A stretch of DNA of 29,628 nucleotides, taken from contig JAUJNU010000017.1 in the NCBI GenBank assembly GCA_030448085.1, forward strand, positions 1-29,628, in the 5' to 3' direction. The stretch comes from Actinomycetota bacterium. Its GTDB lineage: Bacteria > Actinomycetota > UBA4738 > CADDZG01 > WHSQ01. Under the pieces are notes generated by a model. It worked only from the letters and a program-made list of their open reading frames with translations, searched no databases and was not told the origin of the DNA. Positions 16,841-25,719 of the stretch are shown here, piece after piece (positions within the stretch are counted from its first letter, which is position 1; every line of letters starts with the position of its first letter). Both the position numbers and the translations under genes were made by a program.

Positions 16841-18835
16841 ATGAACGTGAGACGCAACCTGGGTCTGGGCCTTGTCCTAGTGATGTGCTTCGCCCTCATG
16901 GTGCCGGCATCTGCCGCTCAGGCGGGTCCGCCTTACGAAACGAAGCGAGAGACGCACATCGTCCCGACCCGGCACGGCGATATCTCCATCGAGATCGCCC
17001 GCCCGGTGATCGGGGACAAGGACGTGAAGGGTCCAGTCATCCTCACCTACTCCCCGTACTCCGTACTCGGTCGCTCCGCCAACCGTGCCAAGGTCGCAGA
17101 GGGATACGTCGTGGCTTTCGCCGATGTGGTCGGCACCGGGAACTCCGGGGGTTGCTACGACTACGGAGGCAAGCGGGAGAAAGAGACGGGCTACGACATC
17201 ATCGAATGGCTCGGGACGCGTCGCTGGTCCACGGGCAAGGTCGGCATGATAGGCGCCTCCTACAACGGCACCACGGCGACCGCCGCCGCTACGCAGAGGC
17301 CGCCACATCTGACCACCATCGTTCCGGAAGCAGCCATCTCCAGGTGGTACGAGTACGCGTACTCCGGCGGGATCCGTTACTTCTTGAACAACGAGAACCC
17401 TACGGACGAAGGGTTCGACACACCTATCGCTTTCGACTTCGGGTTCGCCATCCCCCCTCCGATCAATGCGCAGGATCCGAAGTACGCCGAGCGCGTGTCT
17501 TCGACGGTGAGGCCGTGCGACGAGATCCAGCACACCGAGCGCGGCTACGACGAGACCCCTGTCTACGACGAGTTCTGGCTCGAGCGGGACTACATCAAGT
17601 CCGCTCACAAGATCGACATCCCGGTCCTCGTGTCCCACAACTGGGGCGACTGGAACGTGAAGCAAGAAGAGGCCTTCAACCTCTATAGAGCCCTCGAGAA
17701 CTCTCCGAAGAAGGTCCTCTACATGGGGAACCGTTTCTCCGGGCATGGCCGCCCGAGTGGAGAGTACGTAAACACCGTTGCCGCCTGGTTCGACCACTAC
17801 CTGATGGGCAAGGACAACGGCATCGAAAACCTCCCGCGAGTCATCAGCGAGAAGAGCAACTTCGATGGCCCCACCAAGTGGTACTCCGGACGATGGCCGG
17901 ACATCACAAAGACCACCCTGTTCGCCCAACACTCCGTCGCCGGCGACCCGGACTACGACTGGAAGCTCCTGCCTAGCAGGCCGCAAGAGGGGGGAGAGGC
18001 CCCCACCGCGGAGTTCGTGTCGACGAACGCGAACTCGGAGGTGGTAGCGAACGAGGAGCGGCGGTCCAACGACTCTTGGTTCTGGTTCGAGACCCCGCCG
18101 CTTGCTCGCGACGTTCGTATCTTCGGACGCCCGAAGGTGAGGGTGTTCTCAACCGTCCAGAGAGAATGGCTCACCTTGACCCCCACCGTTGTGGACGTCA
18201 CGCCGGGGGGCGCTGCCTTCTCCGCTACACGTGGGTGGCTCGATTCCCGCTACACGAAGAACGGCCGTGCCGAGAGAGGCCCGATCACCCCCGGCGAGTC
18301 CTTCGGGATGAAGATCGTCGAGAAGCCTCAGGACTACACGTTCGAGAAGGGCCACCGGATCGGTCTCAACATCTCAACCGAGATCATCGAATGGAACGTT
18401 CCCAAGCCGTTCCCGTGCACCACCCCCGGATGTGAGACCGTACAGATCGATTGGAAGAAGGGTCAGACGCGCCTCACGCTTCCGGTCGTCAATGGGCCAC
18501 GGCAGGCGGGCCGCCTCTTCCAGAAGACCGCCAGGCTCCCCGGCCCCCGCGTCGCCCTCCAGGCGTCGGACGAGACGCCCAAGCGCGGCGACACGATCAC
18601 CTTCAACTCGAAGCTGAGAAGGTGCGAAGGTCATGCGGGTACCGAGATGGTCCTCAAGCGCAAGGTGGCGGGAACCTTCAAGCAGGTCGCCAAGAAGAGC
18701 ACCGACAACCGGTGCCGGGCCCGCTTCAGGATCCAGGCGGCGTTCGGCCGGGCCAAGTTCAAGGCCGTCTGGCCCAAGCAGCACGGAGGTCACAGGCGGG
18801 GCCGCTCGAGCGTGCACGAGGTCAGGACGCACTAA
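16841..18835 (+). CDS. Secreted CocE/NonD-family (S15) alpha/beta hydrolase
   Basis: 664 residues, intact. GGAGA lies six bases before the ATG. Signal peptide about 1-28, ending A-S-A-A-Q-A. The hydrolase core holds D-V-V-G-T-G-N-S-G-G (residues 95-104), the nucleophile elbow G-A-S-Y-N-G (Ser140), Asp270 in W-G-D-W-N-V and His302 in S-G-H-G-R-P: the Ser-Asp-His triad of the X-Pro dipeptidyl-peptidase/cocaine-esterase group. The CocE jelly-roll domain follows (about 345-560). A further about 95-residue C-terminal domain (about 568-664; C-E-G-H ... T-D-N-R-C-R-A-R-F) is not part of CocE and resembles the last domain of the beta-helix protein. The enzyme should hydrolyse esters or amides outside the cell; the substrate is unknown. 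It is the intact counterpart of the broken S15-type gene at 2332. Confidence 0.9.
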   Translation: MNVRRNLGLGLVLVMCFALMVPASAAQAGPPYETKRETHIVPTRHGDISIEIARPVIGDKDVKGPVILTYSPYSVLGRSANRAKVAEGYVVAFADVVGTGNSGGCYDYGGKREKETGYDIIEWLGTRRWSTGKVGMIGASYNGTTATAAATQRPPHLTTIVPEAAISRWYEYAYSGGIRYFLNNENPTDEGFDTPIAFDFGFAIPPPINAQDPKYAERVSSTVRPCDEIQHTERGYDETPVYDEFWLERDYIKSAHKIDIPVLVSHNWGDWNVKQEEAFNLYRALENSPKKVLYMGNRFSGHGRPSGEYVNTVAAWFDHYLMGKDNGIENLPRVISEKSNFDGPTKWYSGRWPDITKTTLFAQHSVAGDPDYDWKLLPSRPQEGGEAPTAEFVSTNANSEVVANEERRSNDSWFWFETPPLARDVRIFGRPKVRVFSTVQREWLTLTPTVVDVTPGGAAFSATRGWLDSRYTKNGRAERGPITPGESFGMKIVEKPQDYTFEKGHRIGLNISTEIIEWNVPKPFPCTTPGCETVQIDWKKGQTRLTLPVVNGPRQAGRLFQKTARLPGPRVALQASDETPKRGDTITFNSKLRRCEGHAGTEMVLKRKVAGTFKQVAKKSTDNRCRARFRIQAAFGRAKFKAVWPKQHGGHRRGRSSVHEVRTH

Positions 18836-18851
18836 CCAAGCGGACTTTCGG

Positions 18852-18934
18852 TGGGCGAGGGGGGATTTGAACCCCCACACTCTTACGAGCACTGGCACCT
18901 GAAGCCAGCGTGTCTGCCATTCCACCACTCGCCC
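18852..18934 (-). tRNA. tRNA-Leu (anticodon CAG)
   Basis: 83 nt on the minus strand. Acceptor stem GGGCGAG / CTCGCCC with discriminator A, D-arm beginning TGGTGGAATGGCAGACAC as in leucine tRNAs, anticodon stem CTGGC / GCCAG around loop TTCAGGT, a long variable arm (TGCTCGTAAGAGTG) and T-arm GGGGGTTCAAATCCCCC. The 3' CCA is not encoded. In M. tuberculosis leuT also lies beside fhaA, which supports the synteny. Confidence 0.96.
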
Positions 18935-19014
18935 GGGAGGGCCGCGAGACTCCTGTTTCACGCCTCGACCGGCCTTCATCCACGCTATCAGGGCGTAAGG
19001 GGAACCGGTGCGGG

Positions 19015-19020
19015 CATAAT
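19015..19020 (+). promoter_or_regulatory. Probable -10 element of a leaderless fhaA promoter
   Basis: CATAAT ends eight bases before the fhaA ATG, and there is no ribosome-binding sequence in between. A transcript starting from this box would begin at or next to the ATG. A -35 hexamer at 17 bp is not obvious. Confidence 0.4.
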
Positions 19021-19028
19021 CGCTTTCA

Positions 19029-19802
19029 ATGGGCGTGGCCAAAGGTATAGAAGGAAGACTGGAGGGCCTCGTCGAGGGCCTCTTTACTAAGCTGTTCCGG
19101 TCCGGGCTGCAACCCGTCGAGGTCGGCAGAAGGATCCTGCGCGAGATGGCCGACGGCAAGACGGTCTCAGTGAACAAGGTGTACGCCCCGAACGAGTTCC
19201 ACGTCCTGATCGGGTCCGACGACCACGCCCGGTTCATACAGATGGAGGGCGGCCTGCAGCGTGAGTTCAGCGAGCTCGTGATCCAGGCCGCGAAAGAGAA
19301 CCGTTGGAACCTCATGGGGCTCCCAAAAGTCGCCTTCGTCGAGACGGATGGGCTGGGGAAGGGCTCCTACAAGGTCGAGTCCTCGTTCTCCGCCGACCCT
19401 CAGCAGCCGGGACGGGTCTCCATGCGGGAGGGGAAGGCTGGGGACCCGAACCCCAGCGGCGCGATGCCCGCCGCCTCCGCCGAGAAGCTGGGGGTGGCCC
19501 GCCAGCACCCGCAGCTACTGGTGATCGATGAGAGCGGGAAACCTTCCGAGAGGATCTCCGTCACCCGCCATCCGGTCGTGATCGGCCGGATGGCAACGAA
19601 CGATGTCGTTCTCTCCGACCCCAACGTCAGCCGACGTCATGCCGAGCTGCGTCGGGAGGGGGACGATTGGGTAGTGATCGACCTCGACTCGACGAACGGG
19701 ACAACGGTGAACGGAAGATCGGCCAAGAGACAGGTGCTGAAGGATGGCGACAAGGTCTCGCTCGGAACTCGTGACCTCATCGTCAAGAGCGCGGAGGCCT
19801 AA
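19029..19802 (+). CDS. fhaA: FhaA: DUF3662 plus FHA-domain phosphothreonine adaptor
   Basis: 257 residues. The N-terminal 120 or so residues (GIEGRLEGLVEGLFTKLF, then V-G-R-R-I-L-R-E-M) are the DUF3662 domain of actinobacterial FhaA. A Gly/Pro/Ala linker leads to a C-terminal FHA domain with G-R (186-187), S-R-R-H (201-204) and S-T-N-G-T (221-225), the residues that bind phosphothreonine. In mycobacteria FhaA is a kinase substrate that links PknB signalling to peptidoglycan synthesis and MviN. It is shorter than the mycobacterial protein because the linker lacks long Pro/Gln repeats. The ATG is likely leaderless. Three bases separate its stop from fhaB, making this the first gene of the signalling/cell-wall operon. 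Confidence 0.93.
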   Translation: MGVAKGIEGRLEGLVEGLFTKLFRSGLQPVEVGRRILREMADGKTVSVNKVYAPNEFHVLIGSDDHARFIQMEGGLQREFSELVIQAAKENRWNLMGLPKVAFVETDGLGKGSYKVESSFSADPQQPGRVSMREGKAGDPNPSGAMPAASAEKLGVARQHPQLLVIDESGKPSERISVTRHPVVIGRMATNDVVLSDPNVSRRHAELRREGDDWVVIDLDSTNGTTVNGRSAKRQVLKDGDKVSLGTRDLIVKSAEA

Positions 19803-19805
19803 CCA

Positions 19806-20270
19806 ATGCCCATCATCGTGCTCGACCTGCTGAAGTACGCCTTCCTCGCGGTCCTCTACATCTTCATCTGGCTGGCGGTGAGAGCCATCTATCGCGAGCT
19901 GCGGGCGCCGGTTGGGGGCGCGGTGGCCCCCAGGGCAGCCGCCAAGCCCGCTCCGTCCTCGTCGAAGCGCGTCAAGCAGATCCCGCGGAAAGCGGTGGTG
20001 GTCGAGGGAGACGGGGTAAAGGGGAAGAGCCTCAGCCTCGGCCAGGAGATCCTCATCGGAAGGGCGGACAAGTGCAACCTGAAGCTAGAAGACACATACG
20101 TCTCGCAGGTCCACGCCCGCATCTACCCCCACGGTGAGAAGGTGATGGTGGAGGACATGGGCTCCACGAACGGCACGTACCTCAACAGGAAAAGGATCAC
20201 AGCGCCCAATGAGCTGCTCCGGGGCGATCAGCTGAAGATCGGAAGGATCGTTATGGAGATGCGTAAGTGA
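19806..20270 (+). CDS. fhaB: FhaB: membrane-anchored FHA-domain protein
   Basis: 154 residues. One N-terminal membrane helix (about 6-27, LLKYAFLAVLYIFIWLAV) is followed by a basic, Ala/Pro-rich linker and an FHA domain. The domain has G-R (85-86), S-Q-V-H (100-103) and S-T-N-G-T (120-124), the complete phosphothreonine pocket. This is the usual size and layout of FhaB/FipA, a small adaptor that recruits phosphorylated partners such as division proteins to the membrane. Its TGA overlaps the GTG of pstP by four bases, so the two are translationally coupled. Confidence 0.93.
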   Translation: MPIIVLDLLKYAFLAVLYIFIWLAVRAIYRELRAPVGGAVAPRAAAKPAPSSSKRVKQIPRKAVVVEGDGVKGKSLSLGQEILIGRADKCNLKLEDTYVSQVHARIYPHGEKVMVEDMGSTNGTYLNRKRITAPNELLRGDQLKIGRIVMEMRK

Positions 20271-21520
20271 GGTACGAGGTATCTGCTCGGACCGACGTTG
20301 GCCGTATCCGAGGGGGCAACGAGGATTCCTATCTGTCGGCAGCGCCGCTGTTCGCCGTGGCAGATGGGATGGGGGGACACCTGGCCGGTGACGTCGCGTC
20401 ACAGACTGCGGTCTCGGTCATCACGAGCCGGGCCCAGGCGGAGCCGCCGGCGACCCCGGACGACCTCGAGAGGTACGTGCGGGAAGCCAACGAAGCCATA
20501 TGGAACAAGGCCCAGCAGGACAGCGAGCTCCAAGGCATGGGAACGACTTGCACGCTCCTCTATCTGGACGGTGACACGGCGAACTTCGCCCATGTGGGGG
20601 ACTCGAGGGCCTATCTCCTTCGCTCCGGGGAGCTCAGCCAACTGACCGAGGACCACACCCTCGTCCAACGGATGGTGAACGAGGGACGACTGCGCGCCGA
20701 GGAGGCCAATAGGCACCCGCAACGGAGCATCATCACGCGAGCCCTCGGGGTCGGTTCCCACGTCGACGTCGACCTCCTCACGATCAACCTCAAGGAGAAC
20801 GACAGGGTGCTTCTCGCATCCGATGGCCTCTCGTCCATGATCGAAGACGACCAGATCCAGCGGCTCCTGGCCCAGGGTGACCCGGACGAGGCCGCGGACG
20901 CCCTAGTGGCCGCCGCGCTGGAAGCTGGGGGGGAGGACAACGTCACCGTCCTGGTGATCGATGCAAGGGCCGGGGATGGTCCCGTTGCGGCGGTAGTGGC
21001 TGGTTCGCGCCAGGAGGAGCACAGCCCGGCCCCCGAACACCGCACTCCGGCCCCGGAGCCGCTGGAGAGGGCAGACGACGGCCATTCAGGCGAGGGGCGA
21101 TCCGGCTCCGGCGCGAAGAAGCTCCTGCTGGTGCTCCTGGTCCTGGCCCTTCTCGGAGGTGCCGCTTACGGCGCCGCCCGCTACGCGATCGGGAACTCCT
21201 GGTTCGTCGCAGCCAATGACGGGGGGACGATCTCGATCTACAAGGGCATACCCGAGGACATCGCCGGTCTCACTCTCAAGGAAGAGGTGAAAGCAACCAC
21301 CATGCGGGTGGACGAGCTACCGCCCTCCTTTCGCGAAGACGTCACCACGGGCATAAAGAAGGACTCACTCGAGGAAGCGGAGGCGACCCTCACCGACTTC
21401 AGGAATCGCATCAAAGAGTTCGGACCCGACGGTGGCTCCGGTAGTGACGGTGGCGCCGGGGGGGACGGCGGTGCCGGTGGCGACGGCAAGGGCGATCAAG
21501 GGACCGGCGGAGGAGGCTAG
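20267..21520 (+). CDS. pstP: PstP: PP2C-type Ser/Thr protein phosphatase
   Basis: 417 residues from a GTG inside the fhaB stop (GTGA). The PP2C catalytic domain covers about 1-235, with metal residues in N-E-D (18-20), A-D-G-M-G-G (Asp33), G-D-S-R-A (Asp112), S-D-G-L (Asp186) and G-E-D-N (Asp224). A charged linker is followed by one membrane helix (about 284-306) and an extracellular tail of about 110 residues that ends in Gly/Asp repeats. It reverses phosphorylation by the two kinases encoded downstream. The outside part contains I-Y-K-G-I-P-E-D-I-A-G, as in other actinobacterial PstP proteins. The Gly-rich end (about 21430-21515) is low complexity. Confidence 0.94.
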   Translation: MRYEVSARTDVGRIRGGNEDSYLSAAPLFAVADGMGGHLAGDVASQTAVSVITSRAQAEPPATPDDLERYVREANEAIWNKAQQDSELQGMGTTCTLLYLDGDTANFAHVGDSRAYLLRSGELSQLTEDHTLVQRMVNEGRLRAEEANRHPQRSIITRALGVGSHVDVDLLTINLKENDRVLLASDGLSSMIEDDQIQRLLAQGDPDEAADALVAAALEAGGEDNVTVLVIDARAGDGPVAAVVAGSRQEEHSPAPEHRTPAPEPLERADDGHSGEGRSGSGAKKLLLVLLVLALLGGAAYGAARYAIGNSWFVAANDGGTISIYKGIPEDIAGLTLKEEVKATTMRVDELPPSFREDVTTGIKKDSLEEAEATLTDFRNRIKEFGPDGGSGSDGGAGGDGGAGGDGKGDQGTGGGG

Positions 21521-22846
21521 GTGCAAGCAGCCCCCCGGCGCAACAGAGAGCTGGGCCTTCTCTTCGTCGCGCTGTTCCTAGGAGCAGGTGGGATCGCGAT
21601 CGCGGCGGCGGCCCGCGGAGTGGAAAAGATCGACAAGACGATCCCATTGCTGATCGTGCTGGGCATCGGATACTCCGTCGCTCACATCATCATGCGGAAG
21701 GCCCTTCCCCAGGCGGACTCGCTGCTCCTTCCGCTCGCCGCAGTTCTCAACATGATCGGCTTGGCCGCGATCTACCGGCTGTCGCCGAAAGAGTTCGGGC
21801 CGGCGCAGATCACGTGGACGGGGGTGGGGCTGGCCTGCTTCGCGGGGACGGTGCTGCTCCTTAGGGACTACCGCATCCTCGGGCGCTACAAGTACATCCT
21901 CGGCTTCGTGGGGGTTGGATTGTTGCTCCTTCCACTGGCGCCGGGCATCGGGCGGCTCATAAACGGCGCGCGCCTGTGGGTGGCGATCGGGCCGCTGACG
22001 TTCCAACCGGGCGAGCTGGCAAAGATCTGCCTCGTCGTCTTCTTCGCCGCTTACCTCGCCGAGCGGAAAGAGCTGCTGGCGATTGCTTCTCGGAAGGTGC
22101 TCTTCTTCCACGTGCCCGACCTCAAGCATTTCGGGCCGCTGCTCGTGATGTGGGGCCTCTCACTTGCCGTCATGTTCTTCGAGAAGGATCTCGGGTCCAG
22201 CATGTTGTTCTTCTCGATCTTCCTCGTGATGCTCTACATAGCGACGTCCCGCCTCGTGTACATGGGCTTGGGCGGCCTCTTGTTCGGGATCGGGGCCTAC
22301 TTCGGCTATCAGAGCTTCACCCACGTGCAGAATCGGGTACTCGTATGGCGAGACGTGTTCAACGAGAAATACATAAGTGACGAGGGCTACCAGCTCTCGC
22401 AGTCCTTGTTCGCCTTGGCCACCGGCGGGCTATTCGGCACCGGTATCGGCCAAGGACGGCCGGACATCATCCCCGAGGCCCACACGGACTTCATATTCGC
22501 GGTGATTGGGGAGGAGCTGGGGCTGCTCGGCACCTCCGCGGTGGTCCTCTGCTTCCTGCTCCTGGTGGTAAGAGGCCTGCGGGTCGCCATGGGGGCAAGA
22601 GATGACTTCGGGCAGCTGCTCGCGGCGGGGCTCACGACGATCCTGGGCATCCAGACGATCATCATCCTGGGGGGGGTTACCCGGCTCATGCCCCTAACCG
22701 GCATCACCCTCCCGTTCATGTCCTACGGTGGGTCGAGCCTTCTCTCGAACTTCATCCTGGTGGGGCTCTTGGCGCGCATCTCTCACGACAACACGGCCCA
22801 TAAGCCAGCCGCCCATACCGCCGAGATCCTGATCGGGGGTCGCTGA
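21521..22846 (+). CDS. rodA: RodA: SEDS peptidoglycan glycosyltransferase
   Basis: 441 residues with about ten to twelve membrane segments. The GTG directly follows the pstP TAG with no gap. SEDS signatures are present: N-G-A-R-L-W-V-A-I-G-P-L-T-F-Q-P-G-E-L-A-K (about 148-168), the catalytic-loop F-E-K-D-L-G-S-S with Asp223, G-I-G-Q-G-R-P-D-I-I-P-E-A-H-T-D-F-I-F, and the C-terminal P-F-M-S-Y-G-G-S-S. Family knowledge: SEDS proteins polymerise lipid II with a cognate class B penicillin-binding protein, here the next gene. RodA rather than FtsW is chosen because of the pbpA pairing and locus. Its TGA overlaps the pbpA ATG by one base. Confidence 0.94.
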   Translation: MQAAPRRNRELGLLFVALFLGAGGIAIAAAARGVEKIDKTIPLLIVLGIGYSVAHIIMRKALPQADSLLLPLAAVLNMIGLAAIYRLSPKEFGPAQITWTGVGLACFAGTVLLLRDYRILGRYKYILGFVGVGLLLLPLAPGIGRLINGARLWVAIGPLTFQPGELAKICLVVFFAAYLAERKELLAIASRKVLFFHVPDLKHFGPLLVMWGLSLAVMFFEKDLGSSMLFFSIFLVMLYIATSRLVYMGLGGLLFGIGAYFGYQSFTHVQNRVLVWRDVFNEKYISDEGYQLSQSLFALATGGLFGTGIGQGRPDIIPEAHTDFIFAVIGEELGLLGTSAVVLCFLLLVVRGLRVAMGARDDFGQLLAAGLTTILGIQTIIILGGVTRLMPLTGITLPFMSYGGSSLLSNFILVGLLARISHDNTAHKPAAHTAEILIGGR

Positions 22847-24320
22847 TGGAAAGACAGATCCGGCGCGTCGGCACCGGCCGATCGTGATCGCCTTCATGGC
22901 TCTGTTCGTGATGCTGAACTACGTACAGATCTTCGCCGCCGAGCAGATCGCCTCCAATGGCGCGAACAAGAGGCGAGTGCTGAAGGAGTACTCGATCCGG
23001 CGCGGCGACATCGTCACGCTTGACGGGGTGCAGATCGCGACCAGCAAGCGGACGAACGGGAGCGAGTACAAGTACCTCCGCACTTATCCGGAAGGCGAGC
23101 TCTACGGTCACATAACCGGCTACTACTCACTCCAGTACGGAAGCGCCCGCATCGAACGCACGTACAACGACCGCCTCCTGGGTGAGGAGGGGGTCCTCAC
23201 GATGCAGGACGTGCAGGACCGCCTCTTCGAGCGGGGTGCCAAGGGTGACAACGTGCGGCTCACGATCAACTCGGAGCTGCAGGAGGCGGCGCGCTCCGCG
23301 CTAGGGGGTCAGCGAGGAGCGGTGGTAGCTCTCGTCCCGGACACGGGAGAGATAAGGGCGATGTGGAGCAATCCTTCGTTCGACCCCGGCCCCCTTGCCT
23401 CCCACGACCCCAAGGTGTCGACCGACCACTGGGAAAGCCTCGACCCCACCTCCCTCACGTCTCCGCTAAGCAACCTCGCTACATCGCGCAGCTATCCCCC
23501 AGGATCCACCTACAAGGTGGTCACGACGGCGGCCGCTCTCGCTTCGGGGAAGTACCAACCGAACGACACGGTCCCCGACCATCTCGAGCTCGAGCTCCCG
23601 CACACGACCGAGACCCTCACGAACTTCTCGAAGGGCGCCTGCGCCGACGGGGTCCAGATCGATCTGTACAACGCGCTGCGCGTCTCCTGCGACACGACGT
23701 ACGCGATCCTCGGGCTCGAGCTCCCAGAGGAGCTCATAGCCACGTCGGAGGACTTCGGGTTCAACGAAAGGCTCCCGCTCGACATCGAGAGCGAGGTGAG
23801 CGTCGTCCCCGAGGTGCCGGACGACCAGGAGCCACTGAGGGCCTACAGCGGGATCGGACAGGGAGACGTCGCAGCAACACCGTTGCAGATGGCACTCGTC
23901 GCAGCCGGAGTGGCCAACGACGGAGAGGTGCCGACACCGCACCTCGTCAAGGAGGTGATCGACGCCTCGGGCGCCGTGGTCGAAGAGATAGAGCCCGATC
24001 CCATGGGCGAGGCGATGTCGCCTCAAGACGCTCGGGACATCACCGAGATGATGGTCGCGGTCGTCGAGAGCGGGACGGGGACCACCGCGCAGATAGAAGG
24101 AGTGCGGGTCGCGGGCAAGACCGGTACCGCGCAGAACGTTGCAGGCGCGGCCCCACACACCTGGTTCATCGCTTTCGCTCCCGCAGACGACCCGAAGATC
24201 GCGGTCGCCGTGATGGTCGAGAACGGGGGAACGGCCGGATCCGAGGCCACCGGCGCGGCCGTTGCCGCACCTATCGCACGTGAGGTGCTGGAAGCGGACC
24301 GCAGCGTAGACGGATGGTGA
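22846..24320 (+). CDS. pbpA: PbpA: class B penicillin-binding transpeptidase, probable frameshift near the start
   Basis: The ATG at 22846 shares a base with the rodA stop and gives MERQIRRV, the usual start of PbpA, but meets a TGA after 13 codons. The rest continues from about 22884 in another frame with the membrane helix V-I-A-F-M-A-L-F-V-M-L, so one base is probably wrong near 22870-22880. Counted from the GTG at 22884 (478 residues), the dimerisation domain includes R-R-G-D-I-V-T-L-D-G. The transpeptidase has P-G-S-T-Y-K (Ser208, Lys211), S-C-D (268-270, where S-x-N is usual) and K-T-G-T (412-415). It crosslinks peptidoglycan together with RodA. The stop overlaps the first kinase by 7 nt. 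Confidence 0.92.
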
Positions 24321-25719
24321 GCCCGGAAACGAGGCTCGGCGACCGCTACCTGCTCACAGAGCGCCTTGCCGCCGGGGGCATGGGCGTCGTGTGGCTCGCC
24401 GATGAGGAGCGTCTCGGACGTGAGGTCGCCGTGAAGGTCCTCACAGAGGGCCTGGCTCAGGATCAACGGTTCATCGAGAGGTTCCGACGGGAAGCGCGCG
24501 CGGTGGCCTCTCTGTCACACCCGAACATCGCGCAGGTCTTCGACTACGGCGAAGACGAAGGGTCCAGCTACATAGTCATGGAGCTCGTCCGAGGCAGGGA
24601 TCTGGCTCGGGTTCTGAGAGAGGAGGGAACGCTCTCGTTCGAGCGGGCAACGCGAGTAGCAACCGGGGTGGCCGATGCCCTGGGGCACGCCCATTCGCAA
24701 GGGATCGTCCACCGGGACGTGAAACCGGGGAACGTCCTCATCGGGACGAACGAGCAGGTGAAGGTCACCGACTTCGGGATCGCACGAGCCGCAGGCGACA
24801 CGACGCTGACCGCCACCGGCTCCGTCCTCGGGTCCGCTCACTATCTCTCCCCGGAGCAGGCAACCGGCGCGCCGGTCGGGGCCCCCTCGGACGTTTACTC
24901 CCTGGGGATCGTCCTCTACGAGATGCTGACGGGTTCCCTGCCCTTCACCGGCGACTCCGCCGTTGCGGTCGCCATGCGCCAGGCATCAGAAGACGTCCCG
25001 GACCTTACGGAGTTGCGCCCCGACGCGCCCGACCATCTGCGAGCGATCGTCGCCAAGGCAACCGCCAAGGATCCTCAGAGCAGGTTCGCCGACGGCGATG
25101 CCATGGCTGCCGCCCTGAGGGGCGAGGATCTCCTCGCCCCAACGGCTCCGCTGACTGCGGGTGCGGGGGTTGCTCCCACAGCCAAACTGCCTACCGCGAC
25201 GGCCCGGATGCCGATATCGAACTACAACCCGGTGAAGGTGGGCCGGGGCGTCCTCGTGGTGGGGCTGCTGCTCCTCCGTTGGCGATCGGAGGCGGCATCT
25301 GGCGCACTCCAGGTGCGGGACCGGGTCCAGGGAGACCGCCGGCGCGGAGGCCGGTCCGAGTCCCAGCCCCGCGCCACCCCACCCAGGGCCCCTCGCCCTC
25401 ACCTCAGCCGGACACCGCAACCGTCGTCGTTCCCGAAGGGCTCGAGGGGCTCCAGACGACCGAAGCCGTGGCGGAGTTGAAGGCTGAAGGCTTCGAGGTC
25501 GAGGTTGTCTCCGCACCCTCCGAAGTCGAGGGGGCACGTCCTGTCCCGAGCCCAGACCCAGGCTCCGAGGAACGAGCGGGTTCGACCATTACCCTGACCG
25601 AGAGCGCCGGTCCGGCAGAAGACGAAGAGGACGAGGACGAGGACGAAGAAGAGGGCAAGGGGAACAACGGTAAGGGCAGCGACAAAGGCAAGGGCAAAGG
25701 CAAAGGCAAAAGCGATTGA
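24314..25719 (+). CDS. pknA: PknA-like Ser/Thr kinase with one PASTA-like domain, one frameshift
   Basis: The kinase domain covers residues 1-280 or so: G-x-G loop A-A-G-G-M-G, Lys41 in V-A-V-K, Glu60, H-R-D-V-K (133-137), D-F-G (153-155) and an activation loop with several Thr (163-168). After a Thr/Ala/Pro linker the chain reaches a membrane helix, VGRGVLVVGLLLL. The frame changes there, near 25277, and the helix continues A-I-G-G-G-I-W. The extracellular part has one PASTA-like domain (VPEGLEGLQTTEAVAELKAE) and a tail in which an Asp/Glu run is followed by Gly/Lys repeats. The order before pknB argues for pknA. A GTG at 24317 is an alternative start, with a 4-nt overlap with pbpA. The TTGA junction couples it to pknB. 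Confidence 0.88.

Noticed and set aside
16877..17986. 369-codon minus-strand open frame
   Set aside because: It is the shadow of the intact CocE hydrolase, which has a full catalytic triad and signal peptide on the other strand.
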